From Candidatus Obscuribacterales bacterium (GTDB taxonomy: Bacteria > Cyanobacteriota > Vampirovibrionia > Obscuribacterales > Obscuribacteraceae): a DNA stretch of 64,000 nucleotides. The stretch spans positions 1-64,000 of the forward strand of contig JAIEQI010000041.1 in assembly GCA_019747875.1 (NCBI GenBank), read 5' to 3'. Below the pieces are notes generated by a model, which did no database searches, was not told the DNA's origin, and was given only the letters and a program-made list of their open reading frames with translations. The translations under genes and the position numbers were made by a program. Below are positions 42,741 to 52,542 of this stretch, one piece after another (position 1 is the stretch's first letter; every line of letters starts with the position of its first letter).

Positions 42741-42764
42741 CCCTCTCGGTGTAACGAGGGGGGG
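42741..42764 (-). terminator. Terminator hairpin, family copy 1
   Basis: CCCTCTCGGTGTAACGAGGGG, with T4 on the minus-strand side, right after the esterase-like gene's stop. Nearly the same hairpin sits after the next minus-strand gene (44509-44541). Confidence 0.65.
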
Positions 42765-42782
42765 AACGAAGGTTTAGAGGCA

Positions 42783-44090
42783 TTATAGAGCGGTAACTTC
42801 TCTGATGAAGACGATCATGTCGGCTTGAGCCCTAAGAGAGCCTTGTGCAGGTTCTCCATTGCATCCAAACATCGTTTCAGAAAGAGACTCCAGAACGATG
42901 TTTGGTGCACTACTTAATGGAAGACAAAATGCGTGCCAAGGCACAGAACTGAGAATTGCTTCAACGAAGAGATCCAGATTTGAAAACGACTGTTGGCTAG
43001 ATGAGAAATGGGGACCAGAGTGGGTGCCGCTACCGCAGAGCATCCAAACGGAAAATACTTGGTCTCTAAATTTTTCTGCGATATAAGTCCCGACAGAGTT
43101 CCACATTGGCACTTGTTGTCCACAAAGGTTAAACGAAGTTATCTGATCGGATTTTTTAGTCAAATGCATATTGTGTCCCAGTAGCACCAGTTTTTTTGAG
43201 ATATTATTGTCACTCAATAAATCGCAAACCTCTCTTATCATGGTGTGCTCCCTGTAAGCAAAGGCGGACCACAACTCTTCTCTTGTCGGATTCAGGAATG
43301 CGCGCTCAAGGAACTCAACACCATTTAGCCAATTTTGCAATGTGCCAATGAGCGCTTTTGTATCATCTATTCCGATCGACATTTCAAGCCTCCCTTCCAA
43401 CAGTTGTGCTTGCTTAAATGCATGTTCAAGGCGCATTCGCTCATCTGATACTGTTTCTCCAGGTCTTGGCGCCAAATTTGCTAGCAATTGTGCTGAGACG
43501 CCTAGATCGGTTGATTGTGCGAGTAATTCCGTAATGTCGGCAAGTGCGCCACCGGGAAAAATATCAATATCGAACCCAAAGAATCGTATCGAGCCCCCGA
43601 TATCGGCAGACTTTGCTAAGTCTCTCAGCGCTCTAGCCAACTGGATTTCGGCTGAACGAAAAGAGCTCACCCCAGAGTCTGGCACCGGAGACATTAAACC
43701 TGCTGGGCTCATACGGCGAACAGCGCCGTTAGAATCACTGGCGCCAAATAACACAACAGAATTCAAGCACGACTCGTTGCCAGTTTGAATAAAACGATTT
43801 ATTCGCTCGCCATCCGATCTTCCAATCTCTTTGCCAACTAGATTCCATCCCAACTCGTGAAGTCTTCTAAGGAATGACAGCTGATATTGATATTTCTCTA
43901 TGACAAAATGGTCTGGCTCACCGAGAAAAACTATTTTCTTGTCGCGCAATTGGCTTTCGACTAGATCACAGGCGAAACTACTTAGCGAAGACGTCCAGCT
44001 AAGTTCGATCGGTACAGCCGCTTTTTTTGCCCAACTGAGAAATAGCTCTTCTGCTTTCGACAAAATGATTCTCACGGTGGATTGCCTCAA
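42783..44090 (-). CDS. Erythromycin-esterase-like protein
   Basis: 435 aa. It contains the family's motifs: FLGEPDHFVIEKYQYQLSFL near residue 55 (active-site Glu and His), GKEIGRSDGERINRF, FFGFDID and LLGHNMHLTK near 310. Members hydrolyse macrolide lactones or, more often, have unknown substrates and belong to the EreA/ChaN-like superfamily. It has no signal peptide. The short leader and the shared terminator family make it a single-gene unit. Antibiotic resistance cannot be inferred from the family alone. Confidence 0.75.
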   Translation of the reverse strand: MRQSTVRIILSKAEELFLSWAKKAAVPIELSWTSSLSSFACDLVESQLRDKKIVFLGEPDHFVIEKYQYQLSFLRRLHELGWNLVGKEIGRSDGERINRFIQTGNESCLNSVVLFGASDSNGAVRRMSPAGLMSPVPDSGVSSFRSAEIQLARALRDLAKSADIGGSIRFFGFDIDIFPGGALADITELLAQSTDLGVSAQLLANLAPRPGETVSDERMRLEHAFKQAQLLEGRLEMSIGIDDTKALIGTLQNWLNGVEFLERAFLNPTREELWSAFAYREHTMIREVCDLLSDNNISKKLVLLGHNMHLTKKSDQITSFNLCGQQVPMWNSVGTYIAEKFRDQVFSVWMLCGSGTHSGPHFSSSQQSFSNLDLFVEAILSSVPWHAFCLPLSSAPNIVLESLSETMFGCNGEPAQGSLRAQADMIVFIREVTAL

Positions 44091-44575
44091 GCGGAGCAGT
44101 GCCAGCCAAACGTAGTAGGGATATCATTATGCCATTTTTTAGCACGGCGAAGCTGATAGACGCTCAACTTCTGATTTTAGTAGAACTGGAGATATCCGCA
44201 GGGACAGAGCGAAAGGTGCTCTGGGAGATAATCCACTCATTCAATCTACCTCCTGTCGATGAGTCAATTAAATGCTAACGTCAGAATGACTATCCAAGCC
44301 TCACTTAAGTCATAATAATTTCAATTGAGAAAGTTTGATTACTAAGCAAAACTTTTCTGTGAATGCGGGCAACGAATTTGTACAATCAGCAGCTGAAGGC
44401 TTCAATGAAAATTTTCATCTCTTGCATGGAGTAATAACCGAAGCAAGCAACAGTGCAAATCATACATTCATGCCTGCCGGAAAACCTGGGCGTTAAGAGA
44501 CGCAAACTCACAACCCCCTCGGTGTAAACGAGAGGGTTGTGAGGGTTGAGATAGAGACATTAGTTGTCGTGTCAA
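44091..44575. other. Intergenic region with terminator
   Basis: About 485 bp between two minus-strand genes. The left part is the leader of the esterase-like gene, AT-rich. The right part holds the hairpin at 44509-44541. No gene is seen. Confidence 0.45.
44509..44541 (-). terminator. Terminator hairpin, family copy 2
   Basis: CACAACCCCCTC (44509-44520) pairs with GAGAGGGTTGTG (44530-44541) around GGTGTAAAC; 12 pairs with one mismatch. It follows the M48 protease gene. Confidence 0.7.
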
Positions 44576-45523
44576 TTACACACGAGCGCTCTTTCCGCAA
44601 TCTGGGCAGAAGAAGAACGAGGGACTTAGTTTTGCTCCGCAGTGCTGGCAATCTCTTAAGCCATGATTCTCAACTCTATCTTCTGTTGGATAGCGTCCCG
44701 CCATGATTTCTTTGTACTGACCGCCTTCAGACCACATCTTAATTTCTTTTGCTCGATAAATCGGCAGCGGATGTGAAAGGCGCATTTCATACAAAAGCTT
44801 GTAGAACTTATTCAAGGTGCTGTAGTCAAAGTCTTCGTAGGAGCCGCCCTGACGTAAGAATTCTTTGATATCGGTCTGTTCGTAAACAGTTTTCGATCCG
44901 CCTGCTAGTTTCATGTGCAATGAAATGCAGGTCTCCACATTTTGCAGTACAAGCAGTTCAGCTCTGTCTGCTGTTAGTTCGGATTTTCGTGCCCAGTCAG
45001 AAAGTGAAACCATAATTGCCATTGAGACAAGCGGACCAGCCAGTCCGATGTATTTGCCGAGGAGATCAAGCAAGAAGTAGGCAAGGCTTCTGTAAAGAAC
45101 GTGGCCAGCTTTCACGTGCCCCAGCTCGTGACCGAGGACGCCCATTAGTTCCTCTTCGGTGAGAAGATCGACAAGTGCAGAGTTCATTACAATGAATGGT
45201 CTTTCTGCGCCGAATGTCCAGGCGTTGACTTGGAAGTGATTCATCAAAAACAGGTCTGGCTCATGCATGTCCAGAATGTCGCAGGCTTCCTTAAAGAGTG
45301 TGTGAATCTTGTGGCATTGCTTTGTTGTGACGTGGATTGCTTGTCCCATGAGCATAATGCGAAACATGCGTTCTACGCCCAGTTCCATGAACTTCTTCAA
45401 TACCGAATCGAGTACCGGAATCTTGCGGAGGGCTTCCAAAGCGGCGCGATCAGCAGGATGCTCGAATGCAGTTGAGCTTATGCGGGGAAAGCGACGCCTC
45501 GTGATCTCATTTACTTGGCTCAT
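44576..45523 (-). CDS. M48-type metallopeptidase with C-terminal zinc ribbon
   Basis: 315 aa. Zinc site GVLGHELGHVKAGHVLY (HExxH) near residue 130, third ligand in SELTADRAELL near 180, and two hydrophobic stretches around 150-175. This is a HtpX/Oma1-like core. The last 30 residues form a treble-clef type ribbon CQHCGAKL...CPDCGKS (two C-x2-C), unusual in M48 proteins and probably regulatory. It has no signal peptide. Likely a membrane-associated quality-control protease. Confidence 0.85.
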   Translation of the reverse strand: MSQVNEITRRRFPRISSTAFEHPADRAALEALRKIPVLDSVLKKFMELGVERMFRIMLMGQAIHVTTKQCHKIHTLFKEACDILDMHEPDLFLMNHFQVNAWTFGAERPFIVMNSALVDLLTEEELMGVLGHELGHVKAGHVLYRSLAYFLLDLLGKYIGLAGPLVSMAIMVSLSDWARKSELTADRAELLVLQNVETCISLHMKLAGGSKTVYEQTDIKEFLRQGGSYEDFDYSTLNKFYKLLYEMRLSHPLPIYRAKEIKMWSEGGQYKEIMAGRYPTEDRVENHGLRDCQHCGAKLSPSFFFCPDCGKSARV

Positions 45524-45624
45524 GATTTCTCCAGTTTTTCCAAATCAGGGCTGTGCTAACTCTCTTTCTACCCTATTTGGATAAACATTGCTCTGGGGTT
45601 TTGGACATGTTTGATAAATTTAGG

Positions 45625-47703
45625 TCATGACAGATTGATTAGCTCGATTCCGCGGCCCGCGATTATGGCCATTTGATCTTTAATCGTTAATGCGGAAGCT
45701 GACTCCAGGATGTTGAATGTTTCGCTGACTTTTGGTTGTGCGGGGCTGGAAATTGATACAAGCGAAGCCATATCTTTTCCTGTCTTGCCTCTGCCGATCA
45801 CGACTGCCAATTTCCCGGTAACGGCTAGAGATGCAGCGTCAATAGGAAGCTCGCAAGCACCTTGCACACCTAAGTCATCTTTTGCTGCTGACATGATTAC
45901 CAAATAGCCCTTCAAATTCTCATCGACGCAGGATGCGTAAATGTTGTCTCCGGCAAAGACGAGATCGCGAATTGCTAGATTTGGAATCTTTCTGCTTCCA
46001 ATCAGCTGGGGCTCCTCATCCATTTTATACAAGTTCAATTCGTTGAGCCCTGCAAGCAGAAGCCGTCCGTTGGATGCAAATACTTTTCTTGCAGGAACTG
46101 GTAGCTGCGTTTGCCCTGCCGGTTTTATTGTGTCTTCAGTGATTTTGTATGAACTGACAGCTGTTCCTTTTTCATTTGGCGCAATCAGGTATGCTATTTT
46201 CAGCGAGCTGTCATATGCCAATGCATTACCCGCTACTTTTGTGCTTGTGATGAGCTCTTGTGGCTTGGCTAGAGAGCGCAGAGCCAGCGTATCTCTGGAT
46301 AAACAGAGAAAACTACTAGCGACCGGAAGCATAGCTCTTACGGTGCTGGGAAGATCTGCGGATTCGACTAAAACCGGACGTTGAGGATCCTTCAAGTCGT
46401 ATAGTTTTAACTCAGCGCAGGCGATCACTACTTTGTTGCCCTCGGAAATAACGGCAGAGGCTGGCAATCGCGGGATTGTGTGACTGTAGGAAAACTGCCA
46501 TCCAGTTTTTGCAACATTGAGAACTTGAACTCCACCGGCATCCGATGCGACATATGCATCGCGTTCCTTAACTGCTAGGTGCGCTCGAGGGGCGGCTCCC
46601 CGAGAACCAGAAGGCAGAAGAACCGGTTCTTGCAGTGTCAGGTCCAATTTCCTTCCCAGGATCAGTGGGATAACGGCCTGCCGCGAACCTTGATTTGCCA
46701 ATATCAGGAATTGTCCCTTTTGCGCTGCCAGGTCCAACAACTCTGTCACCGTCGGTAGTGCCACGGATCTCAAGACTGAGGGGCTTGGTTTTAGGGTAAT
46801 AAGACTGGCTTTGTAGCGCCTGTCAAAACCATATCCAGCAACAAGCACTTGATCTCTATTGCGAGCGATTACAGGAAAACTTCCGTCCAGGCGAATGCTC
46901 TTGACCTTTTCGGGCACTCGCGGGTTTGTCATGGAGATGACATCTAACGTAGTGCTTTCCAGCCCACTTAAAACCAGCAGTTGACGCTCCTGCAAGTCCA
47001 TCTTGAAGGGGCTTCGTTCCAGTGTCAGCACGCTAATTTGGACAGGATCGACTTTTCGTTTTCCAGCGCCATATATGGCAATCTGATTCTCGTTATTTGG
47101 TCCTTGTCCACCGACAACGATTGTCTCACCGAAGGAACAAATGCAGCTTGGCTCTGAAAAGTTAGACAATACTATACGCGACATAACAGTAATGTCGTTA
47201 GCCGGCGTGAGACTTACGCTTACAAGCTGGAATTGCGTATCGCCATTTACATCAATTTGAACAACCGCAAAGGCTCGATGTTGCGTTATCGAAAGCGCGA
47301 CAACTTTTCTGCCTATACCTACAAGCTCGCCTATAACCAGGGGGTTGTCTTCACGTTTCAAGTCGACAACAGCAAGCCTGCCCATGTCATCGGCAAAGCA
47401 TGCATAGCCACGATCGACAATGCCAACGTATTCAGGGGTGATCGCAGGCGGCCATTCTTGTCTTGCTATAGTGCGTGCGCTGCCGTTGTTTACAGGATCT
47501 GCCGGCTTCTTCGGCTTTCTTCCAATTGCCTCTGCGGGCAGAGGCTCAAAGCCCAAAGCCAGTGCGGCTATAGCGCTTGCAATTAAAGACCTTCGTGATA
47601 ATTGAAGCGCTCCATCTGCCTTGTTGCTCAGTTTAGCCGCGCTTTCAGTTGCTTCACTCAATTCGGCGCCCTGCCGAATCTCGCTCCGCTCTCTCTTCGT
47701 CAT
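45625..47703 (-). CDS. Tat-exported beta-propeller-like (LVIVD-type) protein
   Basis: 692 aa. A twin-arginine signal near residue 37 (SRRSLIASAIAALALGFEPL) directs export of a folded protein. The rest is a run of about a dozen units with the pattern 'hydrophobic strand - Gly/Asp turn - Val/Leu strand' (AFVVQIDVNGDTQF; VLVAGYGFDRRY; VVIACAELKLYDLKDPQRP), as in LVIVD-repeat propellers, which bind ligands or partners outside the cytoplasm. No catalytic motif is seen. The gene is single, facing the small yggT gene. Confidence 0.7.
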   Translation of the reverse strand: MTKRERSEIRQGAELSEATESAAKLSNKADGALQLSRRSLIASAIAALALGFEPLPAEAIGRKPKKPADPVNNGSARTIARQEWPPAITPEYVGIVDRGYACFADDMGRLAVVDLKREDNPLVIGELVGIGRKVVALSITQHRAFAVVQIDVNGDTQFQLVSVSLTPANDITVMSRIVLSNFSEPSCICSFGETIVVGGQGPNNENQIAIYGAGKRKVDPVQISVLTLERSPFKMDLQERQLLVLSGLESTTLDVISMTNPRVPEKVKSIRLDGSFPVIARNRDQVLVAGYGFDRRYKASLITLKPSPSVLRSVALPTVTELLDLAAQKGQFLILANQGSRQAVIPLILGRKLDLTLQEPVLLPSGSRGAAPRAHLAVKERDAYVASDAGGVQVLNVAKTGWQFSYSHTIPRLPASAVISEGNKVVIACAELKLYDLKDPQRPVLVESADLPSTVRAMLPVASSFLCLSRDTLALRSLAKPQELITSTKVAGNALAYDSSLKIAYLIAPNEKGTAVSSYKITEDTIKPAGQTQLPVPARKVFASNGRLLLAGLNELNLYKMDEEPQLIGSRKIPNLAIRDLVFAGDNIYASCVDENLKGYLVIMSAAKDDLGVQGACELPIDAASLAVTGKLAVVIGRGKTGKDMASLVSISSPAQPKVSETFNILESASALTIKDQMAIIAGRGIELINLS

Positions 47704-47728
47704 TTAGATGGTTATCCTAGTTCGTATG

Positions 47729-47983
47729 TTATGGCAAAAATTTTGCTGCCATTTGACCTAAGAATTGTAGTATTAAAATCGTAATCATAGGAGAGATATC
47801 AATTCCGCCTAGTGGTGGAATCAACTTTCTGAAAGGCGCCACAATAGGCTGAACAATCATATCCAAACCTTTGAATGGTTGTTGATACCACCGAATATTT
47901 GGAAACCAACTCAACAAACACCAAAGTATTACGACAAACTGAAGACCTTGCAAAAGGGTTGAAACTAATAAGCCTATGGACAT
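47729..47983 (-). CDS. yggT: YggT-family membrane protein
   Basis: 84 aa with two membrane helices (IGLLVSTLLQGLQFVVILWCLLS and a second at the C-terminal end) separated by the conserved WYQQPFKGLDMIVQPIVAPF and RKLIPPLGGIDISP. It corresponds to one half of the usual YggT/YlmG, which has two such repeats, so it is the short form seen in cyanobacteria. Implicated in division or membrane organisation. It is divergent from thiL. Confidence 0.85.
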   Translation of the reverse strand: MSIGLLVSTLLQGLQFVVILWCLLSWFPNIRWYQQPFKGLDMIVQPIVAPFRKLIPPLGGIDISPMITILILQFLGQMAAKFLP

Positions 47984-48068
47984 GGCTGTTTTTTTGCCTC
48001 TCGACTTCCCTTATCACCAGATTGTAACATTATCGCTTCCTTCAGCAACGGTAAAAATACTGAGCAAT

Positions 48069-49043
48069 ATGAATTCTCCATGCGACTTAACCAGAGAACA
48101 GCGATTAATCCAAACTGTTAAGGAATTGACCCGTAGCGAATATATCGGCGACGACTGCGCTGTTTTGGGCGCTGGACAGCTTCTCAGCAGTGATATGCTA
48201 GTTGAAGATAAGCATTTTCGGCTTGCTTATGCCGATTTGGAAAGCATTGGTTGGAAATGCATCGCCGTCAATCTCTCCGATATTGCTGCGATGGGCGGTT
48301 TTCCAACTGCTCTTTTGGTTAGCATTGCTTGGCCTGAACATCGTTCGGATGCACAATTTCGGCAGCTTTACAGCGGTATTCATGAATGCGCACGCAAATT
48401 CTCGACAAGAATTGTCGGCGGTGACATCACCAGTTCTGAAAAGATAGTTTGCGCCGTCACAATAATTGGGCAAGCTGCAAAACCGGCAGCGCTACTGCGC
48501 AGTACGGCAGCGCTGGGACATATTGTTGCTGTAACGGGTGATTTTGGCGCCAGTGCCTGCGGTCTAGAAAGCCTGTTGAAAGGTCGGCGAGAGCTTACAT
48601 ATCCTGTCAGCAGGCATTTGCGCCCTCAGCCCCGAATTGGAGCCGGTTTGACTCTCTCCCAAATACTGGCGCGCCGCAATGGAACGCAGAAAGTTGCGAT
48701 GATGGATACAAGCGATGGCTTGGCTGATGCTGCATTGCAAGTGGCAAAGGCCAGCGGAGTTGGGATTGAGATTGATGCTGAGCTCGTTCCAATTCACGCT
48801 CAAACGCTTGCAAGCGCCAAAGAGCTGGGGCTAGACCCGCTATCTTTGGCTTTGTATGGCGGCGAAGATTTCGAGCTGTTCGCGTGTATGAGCGAGGACC
48901 TGTGGTCGGAAGTGAAAAACAGCGATCAAGATAATCAGTTCAAAATGATTGGTCGTGTCGTAGCTGGGGCTGGCGCTGAACTAATAAGCAATGGACGCCG
49001 GTGCGCGCTGGACAATTCACGCACCTATCAACACTTCGCCTAA
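48069..49043 (+). CDS. thiL: Thiamine-monophosphate kinase
   Basis: 324 aa from ATG 48069. A longer frame to 47976 would run into the divergent yggT start, and the family N-terminus starts near LTREQRLIQ. Phosphorylates ThMP to TPP. Motifs in order: GDDCAV, LVEDKHF, AVNLSDIAAMGG, RIVGGDIT, MMDTSDGLADA, and GGEDFELFA. Length and motifs are complete. The enzyme belongs to the PurM-like ATP-dependent kinases. No other thiamine gene or TPP riboswitch is seen around it. Confidence 0.94.
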   Translation: MNSPCDLTREQRLIQTVKELTRSEYIGDDCAVLGAGQLLSSDMLVEDKHFRLAYADLESIGWKCIAVNLSDIAAMGGFPTALLVSIAWPEHRSDAQFRQLYSGIHECARKFSTRIVGGDITSSEKIVCAVTIIGQAAKPAALLRSTAALGHIVAVTGDFGASACGLESLLKGRRELTYPVSRHLRPQPRIGAGLTLSQILARRNGTQKVAMMDTSDGLADAALQVAKASGVGIEIDAELVPIHAQTLASAKELGLDPLSLALYGGEDFELFACMSEDLWSEVKNSDQDNQFKMIGRVVAGAGAELISNGRRCALDNSRTYQHFA

Positions 49044-49052
49044 CTTCACGCG

Positions 49053-50132
49053 TTAATTCGATTTCGGCAGTTTTGACAGTCCGACTGTTGCCAGCTTTTG
49101 AAGAGCTATATCACCATGTTGCAGCGTCTTCTCGTATGCGTCCCGTGCAAGCGTGTATTGTCTCGTGCTGGCATAGGCGATGGCCAGCAGGTAATGAGCT
49201 TGGCCGTCTTTCGGCTGTCTGGTCAGATAGTCTTTCAAGCGCACAATTGCAGCATCAAATTTCCGATTTCGGATGTCGACAGTTGCATCTTCCAGGGGAC
49301 CGGCTTTCAACGTTGTTCCATGGCTCTTTTGCATTGCAGGCGCGACCGGGCGAGCGAAGGACGCTGGTGAAGAACCCGGTCCTGCGAAGGTCGGAGAGTC
49401 GCCGAAGCTGCTACCGGAGCCGATCGGAGCCAGGGACGTGCCCGTACCCGTATGAGCAACTGTAGGCAAGCTTGGTGCTACGGTTGAACCTTGTGCTGGC
49501 GTTTCCAATCGTTTCTGCGATTGGGCTAAGCGTTGTTCGATGTGCTGCCTGGTTCCGTAATCCATTGGCACATCGGATTCAAGTAGTCCTTTGTAGTGAT
49601 TTCTTGCTTGCTCATGATCGCCTTGAAGCTCGTAAGAATAGGCGATTTGATAACGAGGCTCCACCCATTTCGGGTTGCTATTTTGTAGTTCTCTAAAAAT
49701 GTTAATTGCTTCTCCATGGTTTCCCTCAGCAGCACAGGCTTTGGCGTATTCCAGCCTGATTTGCGGAGGGTTAACCCATCCAATCTTGGCGGTGTTAGCT
49801 TTTTCCAAAGCAAGCTCAGTCTGGTACATGTCTTGAAGCTCGCGTTTAGCATCACCATAACGCTTTTGTTCCAAATATATGTCAGCAAGTATGTGACGAG
49901 CGCGGCAATCATTATTTTGCGCGCCTTTCACACCGTTCAGGACAATCAGGGCTGTGTCGACATCACCTTCTTGGTACGCGGTATACGCTTTGTCGATTGC
50001 CTTTTGGTCGCTTGGAATTTGGTTGTTAGGCCAGTTCCAGTCGACTGCCCTCGCGGACCTCGGGATGAGAATTGTTATACCGACAGCAACTAGGAGTTTA
50101 CCTGTCAGAGAAAAGCGTGCATTTTTTCGCAT
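49053..50132 (-). CDS. Exported TPR protein
   Basis: 359 aa. Signal peptide (GKLLVAVGITILIPRSARA). A first TPR array (about 45-200: AYQEGDVDTALIVLNGVKGA; IYLEQKRYGDAKREL; YELQGDHEQARNHYKG), a Pro/Ser/Gly-rich linker (210-270) and a last pair of TPR units (275-350: AHYLLAIAYASTRQYTLARD). A typical periplasmic scaffold. It converges with thiL, with 9 bp between the stops. Confidence 0.78.
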   Translation of the reverse strand: MRKNARFSLTGKLLVAVGITILIPRSARAVDWNWPNNQIPSDQKAIDKAYTAYQEGDVDTALIVLNGVKGAQNNDCRARHILADIYLEQKRYGDAKRELQDMYQTELALEKANTAKIGWVNPPQIRLEYAKACAAEGNHGEAINIFRELQNSNPKWVEPRYQIAYSYELQGDHEQARNHYKGLLESDVPMDYGTRQHIEQRLAQSQKRLETPAQGSTVAPSLPTVAHTGTGTSLAPIGSGSSFGDSPTFAGPGSSPASFARPVAPAMQKSHGTTLKAGPLEDATVDIRNRKFDAAIVRLKDYLTRQPKDGQAHYLLAIAYASTRQYTLARDAYEKTLQHGDIALQKLATVGLSKLPKSN

Positions 50133-50294
50133 TACTGTAGTCCATAACTGGATTCTCTAGTGTCTTTCCACGCCCATTCGAGGAACAATCATCTAATGAC
50201 GTTGAATATAACAAAATATTGGTTATCGGCTAATCTGCTAGAAAAATAAGAGACAATACCAGTCTGCTGGTTCGCAAGAAGAGAGGTAATTGTC

Positions 50295-51185
50295 GTGGCT
50301 CAAACCACAGATGCAGTCGAGATTGGTGCAATTATGGACGGAACCGAAAGCGCGAAGCTCATTCGTGAAGAGCTGGCCGCAGAAATCGAGCAGTATGTAG
50401 CAAAAGGCAAACGCCGTCCGGGATTGGCAGTCATTCTCATCGGAGACAACCCGGCAAGCCAAGTTTATGTCAAGAATAAAGTCCTGGCTTGCAAGAAAGC
50501 CGGTATCGAAAGTCACTTGCATCAACTGCCCGGAGATATCTCTTCTGATCAAGTGTTGAAGCTGATTGCGGAGTTGAACGAGCGTCAAGACGTAGATGGA
50601 ATTTTGGTGCAATTGCCCTTGCCATCAGCTCTGCCGACTGATCTGATACTCGAATCGGTGGATCCAGGCAAAGATGTTGACGGTTTGCATACTGAGAATA
50701 TGGGTTTGCTCTTCTCTGGGAAGAAGGGCTTGCGACCTTGCACTCCGAGGGGCATCATGTCCTTGCTGGAACGATACAAAGTTTGCATTGAAGGAAAAAA
50801 TGCTGTTGTAATCGGTCGCTCAAACCTTGTTGGAAAGCCGATTGCAATGATGCTCCTGGAGAAGAATGCAACTGTAAAAATCTGTCACAGTAAGAGTCCG
50901 GAGCTAGCCAAGCAGTCCCGCGAAGCAGATTTACTGATAGTCGCCGCTGGGCGGAAGGAAATGATCAAGGCTGATTGGATCAAACCTGGCGCTGTAGTTA
51001 TTGATGTCGGGATTCATAAAGAGGCGATGCCGGATGGACAATCAAGGCTTTGCGGTGATGTCGATTACGAGCAAGCAAAAAAGGTTGCCTCGTTCATAAC
51101 ACCCGTACCAGGAGGTGTCGGTCCGATGACGGTGGCAATGCTGCTCTCAAACACAGTGCAATCGTACAAAGGCCGAGTCAAATGA
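50295..51185 (+). CDS. folD: Bifunctional methylenetetrahydrofolate dehydrogenase/cyclohydrolase
   Basis: 296 aa. GTG start at 50295 with GAGAGG spaced 8; the later ATG would lose little. Interconverts 5,10-methylene-, methenyl- and formyl-THF with NADP. Motifs: ASQVYVKNKVLACKKAGI (Tyr/Lys), VDGILVQLPLPSAL, DVDGLHTENMG, PCTPRGIMSLLE, GRSNLVGKPIAMML (NADP site), PGGVGPMTVAML. Normal length. The product supplies formyl-THF for purines and for initiator tRNA. Confidence 0.97.
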   Translation: MAQTTDAVEIGAIMDGTESAKLIREELAAEIEQYVAKGKRRPGLAVILIGDNPASQVYVKNKVLACKKAGIESHLHQLPGDISSDQVLKLIAELNERQDVDGILVQLPLPSALPTDLILESVDPGKDVDGLHTENMGLLFSGKKGLRPCTPRGIMSLLERYKVCIEGKNAVVIGRSNLVGKPIAMMLLEKNATVKICHSKSPELAKQSREADLLIVAAGRKEMIKADWIKPGAVVIDVGIHKEAMPDGQSRLCGDVDYEQAKKVASFITPVPGGVGPMTVAMLLSNTVQSYKGRVK

Positions 51186-51253
51186 TCGTATGTGGAAAGC
51201 GATCCCAGCTGCAGTAGTACAATTAGTGCGAAAATGCCGGAGCTTTTAGATTA

Positions 51254-52015
51254 ATGGCAAAGAAGCCAAAGAAAAAGGATGTTCGCCAGGCGCAAGCAAA
51301 GGCTCAAACAGACAGCCCGCCGTCCTTTGCTGAAGCTGCCCGTCCATTTCCACTTTGGGCAAAATTGTTGATTGCTTTTGTGATCCTTGGACAAATTGGT
51401 CTTCTGACCATTTTTTGCAGCGCTATGATTGGCATGGTTGATCTGTTGAAACAGTCTGTGGATCCCGTTTACGTGAAAGAGCGGGCGCGCTTAATTGCTG
51501 AGCTTCCTGATCCGTTACCCAAGGGCTTTGAGTATCGAATGGGTTTTGCCGTGACATCAAGTGGCGTGGTCAGCATAGTTTATCAACCGGATCAGACCGA
51601 ATTCATGATTGGCGCGCCACCTGAGCAAGATCTGACCAGTGCAAGGCAGCGCGTTGATAACTTTATTGAAAATGGAATTCCAAACGTTACTGGAACTTTA
51701 AGGGTCGAAGAGAAATCCACACTTGATGTTGGCGGTAAGACCTTCGAATTTACTCGTGCCACCGCTGGTGATGGCGGTAAAAATTCCACTGCTGTCTTTA
51801 TCGCTTGTACTGTTTTGCCAAATAGGCGCTCTATCTTATTGTTCGGTCGTACTCCGGGCAGTAAGTTCAATCAAACTGCAGCAACAATTTTGTTCGATTC
51901 AATTAGCAAGTTTAATGTTCCGGATGGGTCTGATGCCGCACAGAAAGCAGGCACGACTGGAAACTTGACGAAGAACCTGGAAGCTCCCGCTACAACCACC
52001 GGCAAGGCGGAGTGA
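51254..52015 (+). CDS. Hypothetical single-pass membrane protein, 253 aa
   Basis: A basic start (KKPKKKDVRQAQAK), one membrane helix (WAKLLIAFVILGQIGLLTIF at about 38-58), and an outside domain of about 170 residues. The domain has beta-type sequence (GFAVTSSGVVSIVY; FEFTRATAGDGGKNST; SILLFGRTPG) and a Thr/Ala-rich tail. It follows folD by about 65 bp on the same strand and may share its transcript. The family is not recognised. Confidence 0.6.
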   Translation: MAKKPKKKDVRQAQAKAQTDSPPSFAEAARPFPLWAKLLIAFVILGQIGLLTIFCSAMIGMVDLLKQSVDPVYVKERARLIAELPDPLPKGFEYRMGFAVTSSGVVSIVYQPDQTEFMIGAPPEQDLTSARQRVDNFIENGIPNVTGTLRVEEKSTLDVGGKTFEFTRATAGDGGKNSTAVFIACTVLPNRRSILLFGRTPGSKFNQTAATILFDSISKFNVPDGSDAAQKAGTTGNLTKNLEAPATTTGKAE

Positions 52016-52249
52016 GCGCCTTGCTGCTCGATTATTGCCGGGACATTCTTGCCAGCTTCTAATATTTGGGGAGATCCGCTCTTGGGAACTCGGGGCTTTC
52101 GTGTAGGATATGTCGGATTGAATGAATCTAGTGAAGTTTTTTGGCAATTTTTAGAGGATTCGAATTTCCATTTAGCCCCAACCGGTTTATGATTTGTGAG
52201 GGCATCCAAATCGGGATGTCAGGCACGAGGAAGTTAGCTGAGGTCCGCA

Positions 52250-52453
52250 ATGAGCGATTCTGAACAACATAGTGACTCTTCACACAATTGGCTGACCTTC
52301 TTCTTTGTCTGCTTCTTTATCGTGCAGGCAATAGGCATTTGGGCTATCTTCAATTACCATGTCAATGCCCCCGAGCCGAAGCCGGGCGGTGGCGGTGGCC
52401 ATGGAATGATTCTGCCGCAAGACGGTGAGCAGTCTTTTCGTCGCATAGCTTAG
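52250..52453 (+). CDS. Small membrane protein, 67 aa
   Basis: ATG 52250 with GAGG ahead of it. A polar start (SDSEQHSDSSHN), one membrane helix (LTFFFVCFFIVQAIGIWAIF), then a short Pro/Gly/His-rich tail (KPGGGGGHGMIL). Such one-helix proteins often pair with a larger membrane complex; the partner is not known. Confidence 0.55.
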   Translation: MSDSEQHSDSSHNWLTFFFVCFFIVQAIGIWAIFNYHVNAPEPKPGGGGGHGMILPQDGEQSFRRIA

Positions 52454-52542
52454 TTAGCTAATCAAGACGAGCGTTACTCCTTGGGCGACGATGCGTATCG
52501 ATCTCGCCTCAGTATTCGCTAGCTGTGGGAGCGGGCCAGTTC

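Noticed and set aside
47976..48068. Longer start for thiL
   Set aside because: Would overlap the divergent yggT start; the family N-terminus begins after ATG 48069.
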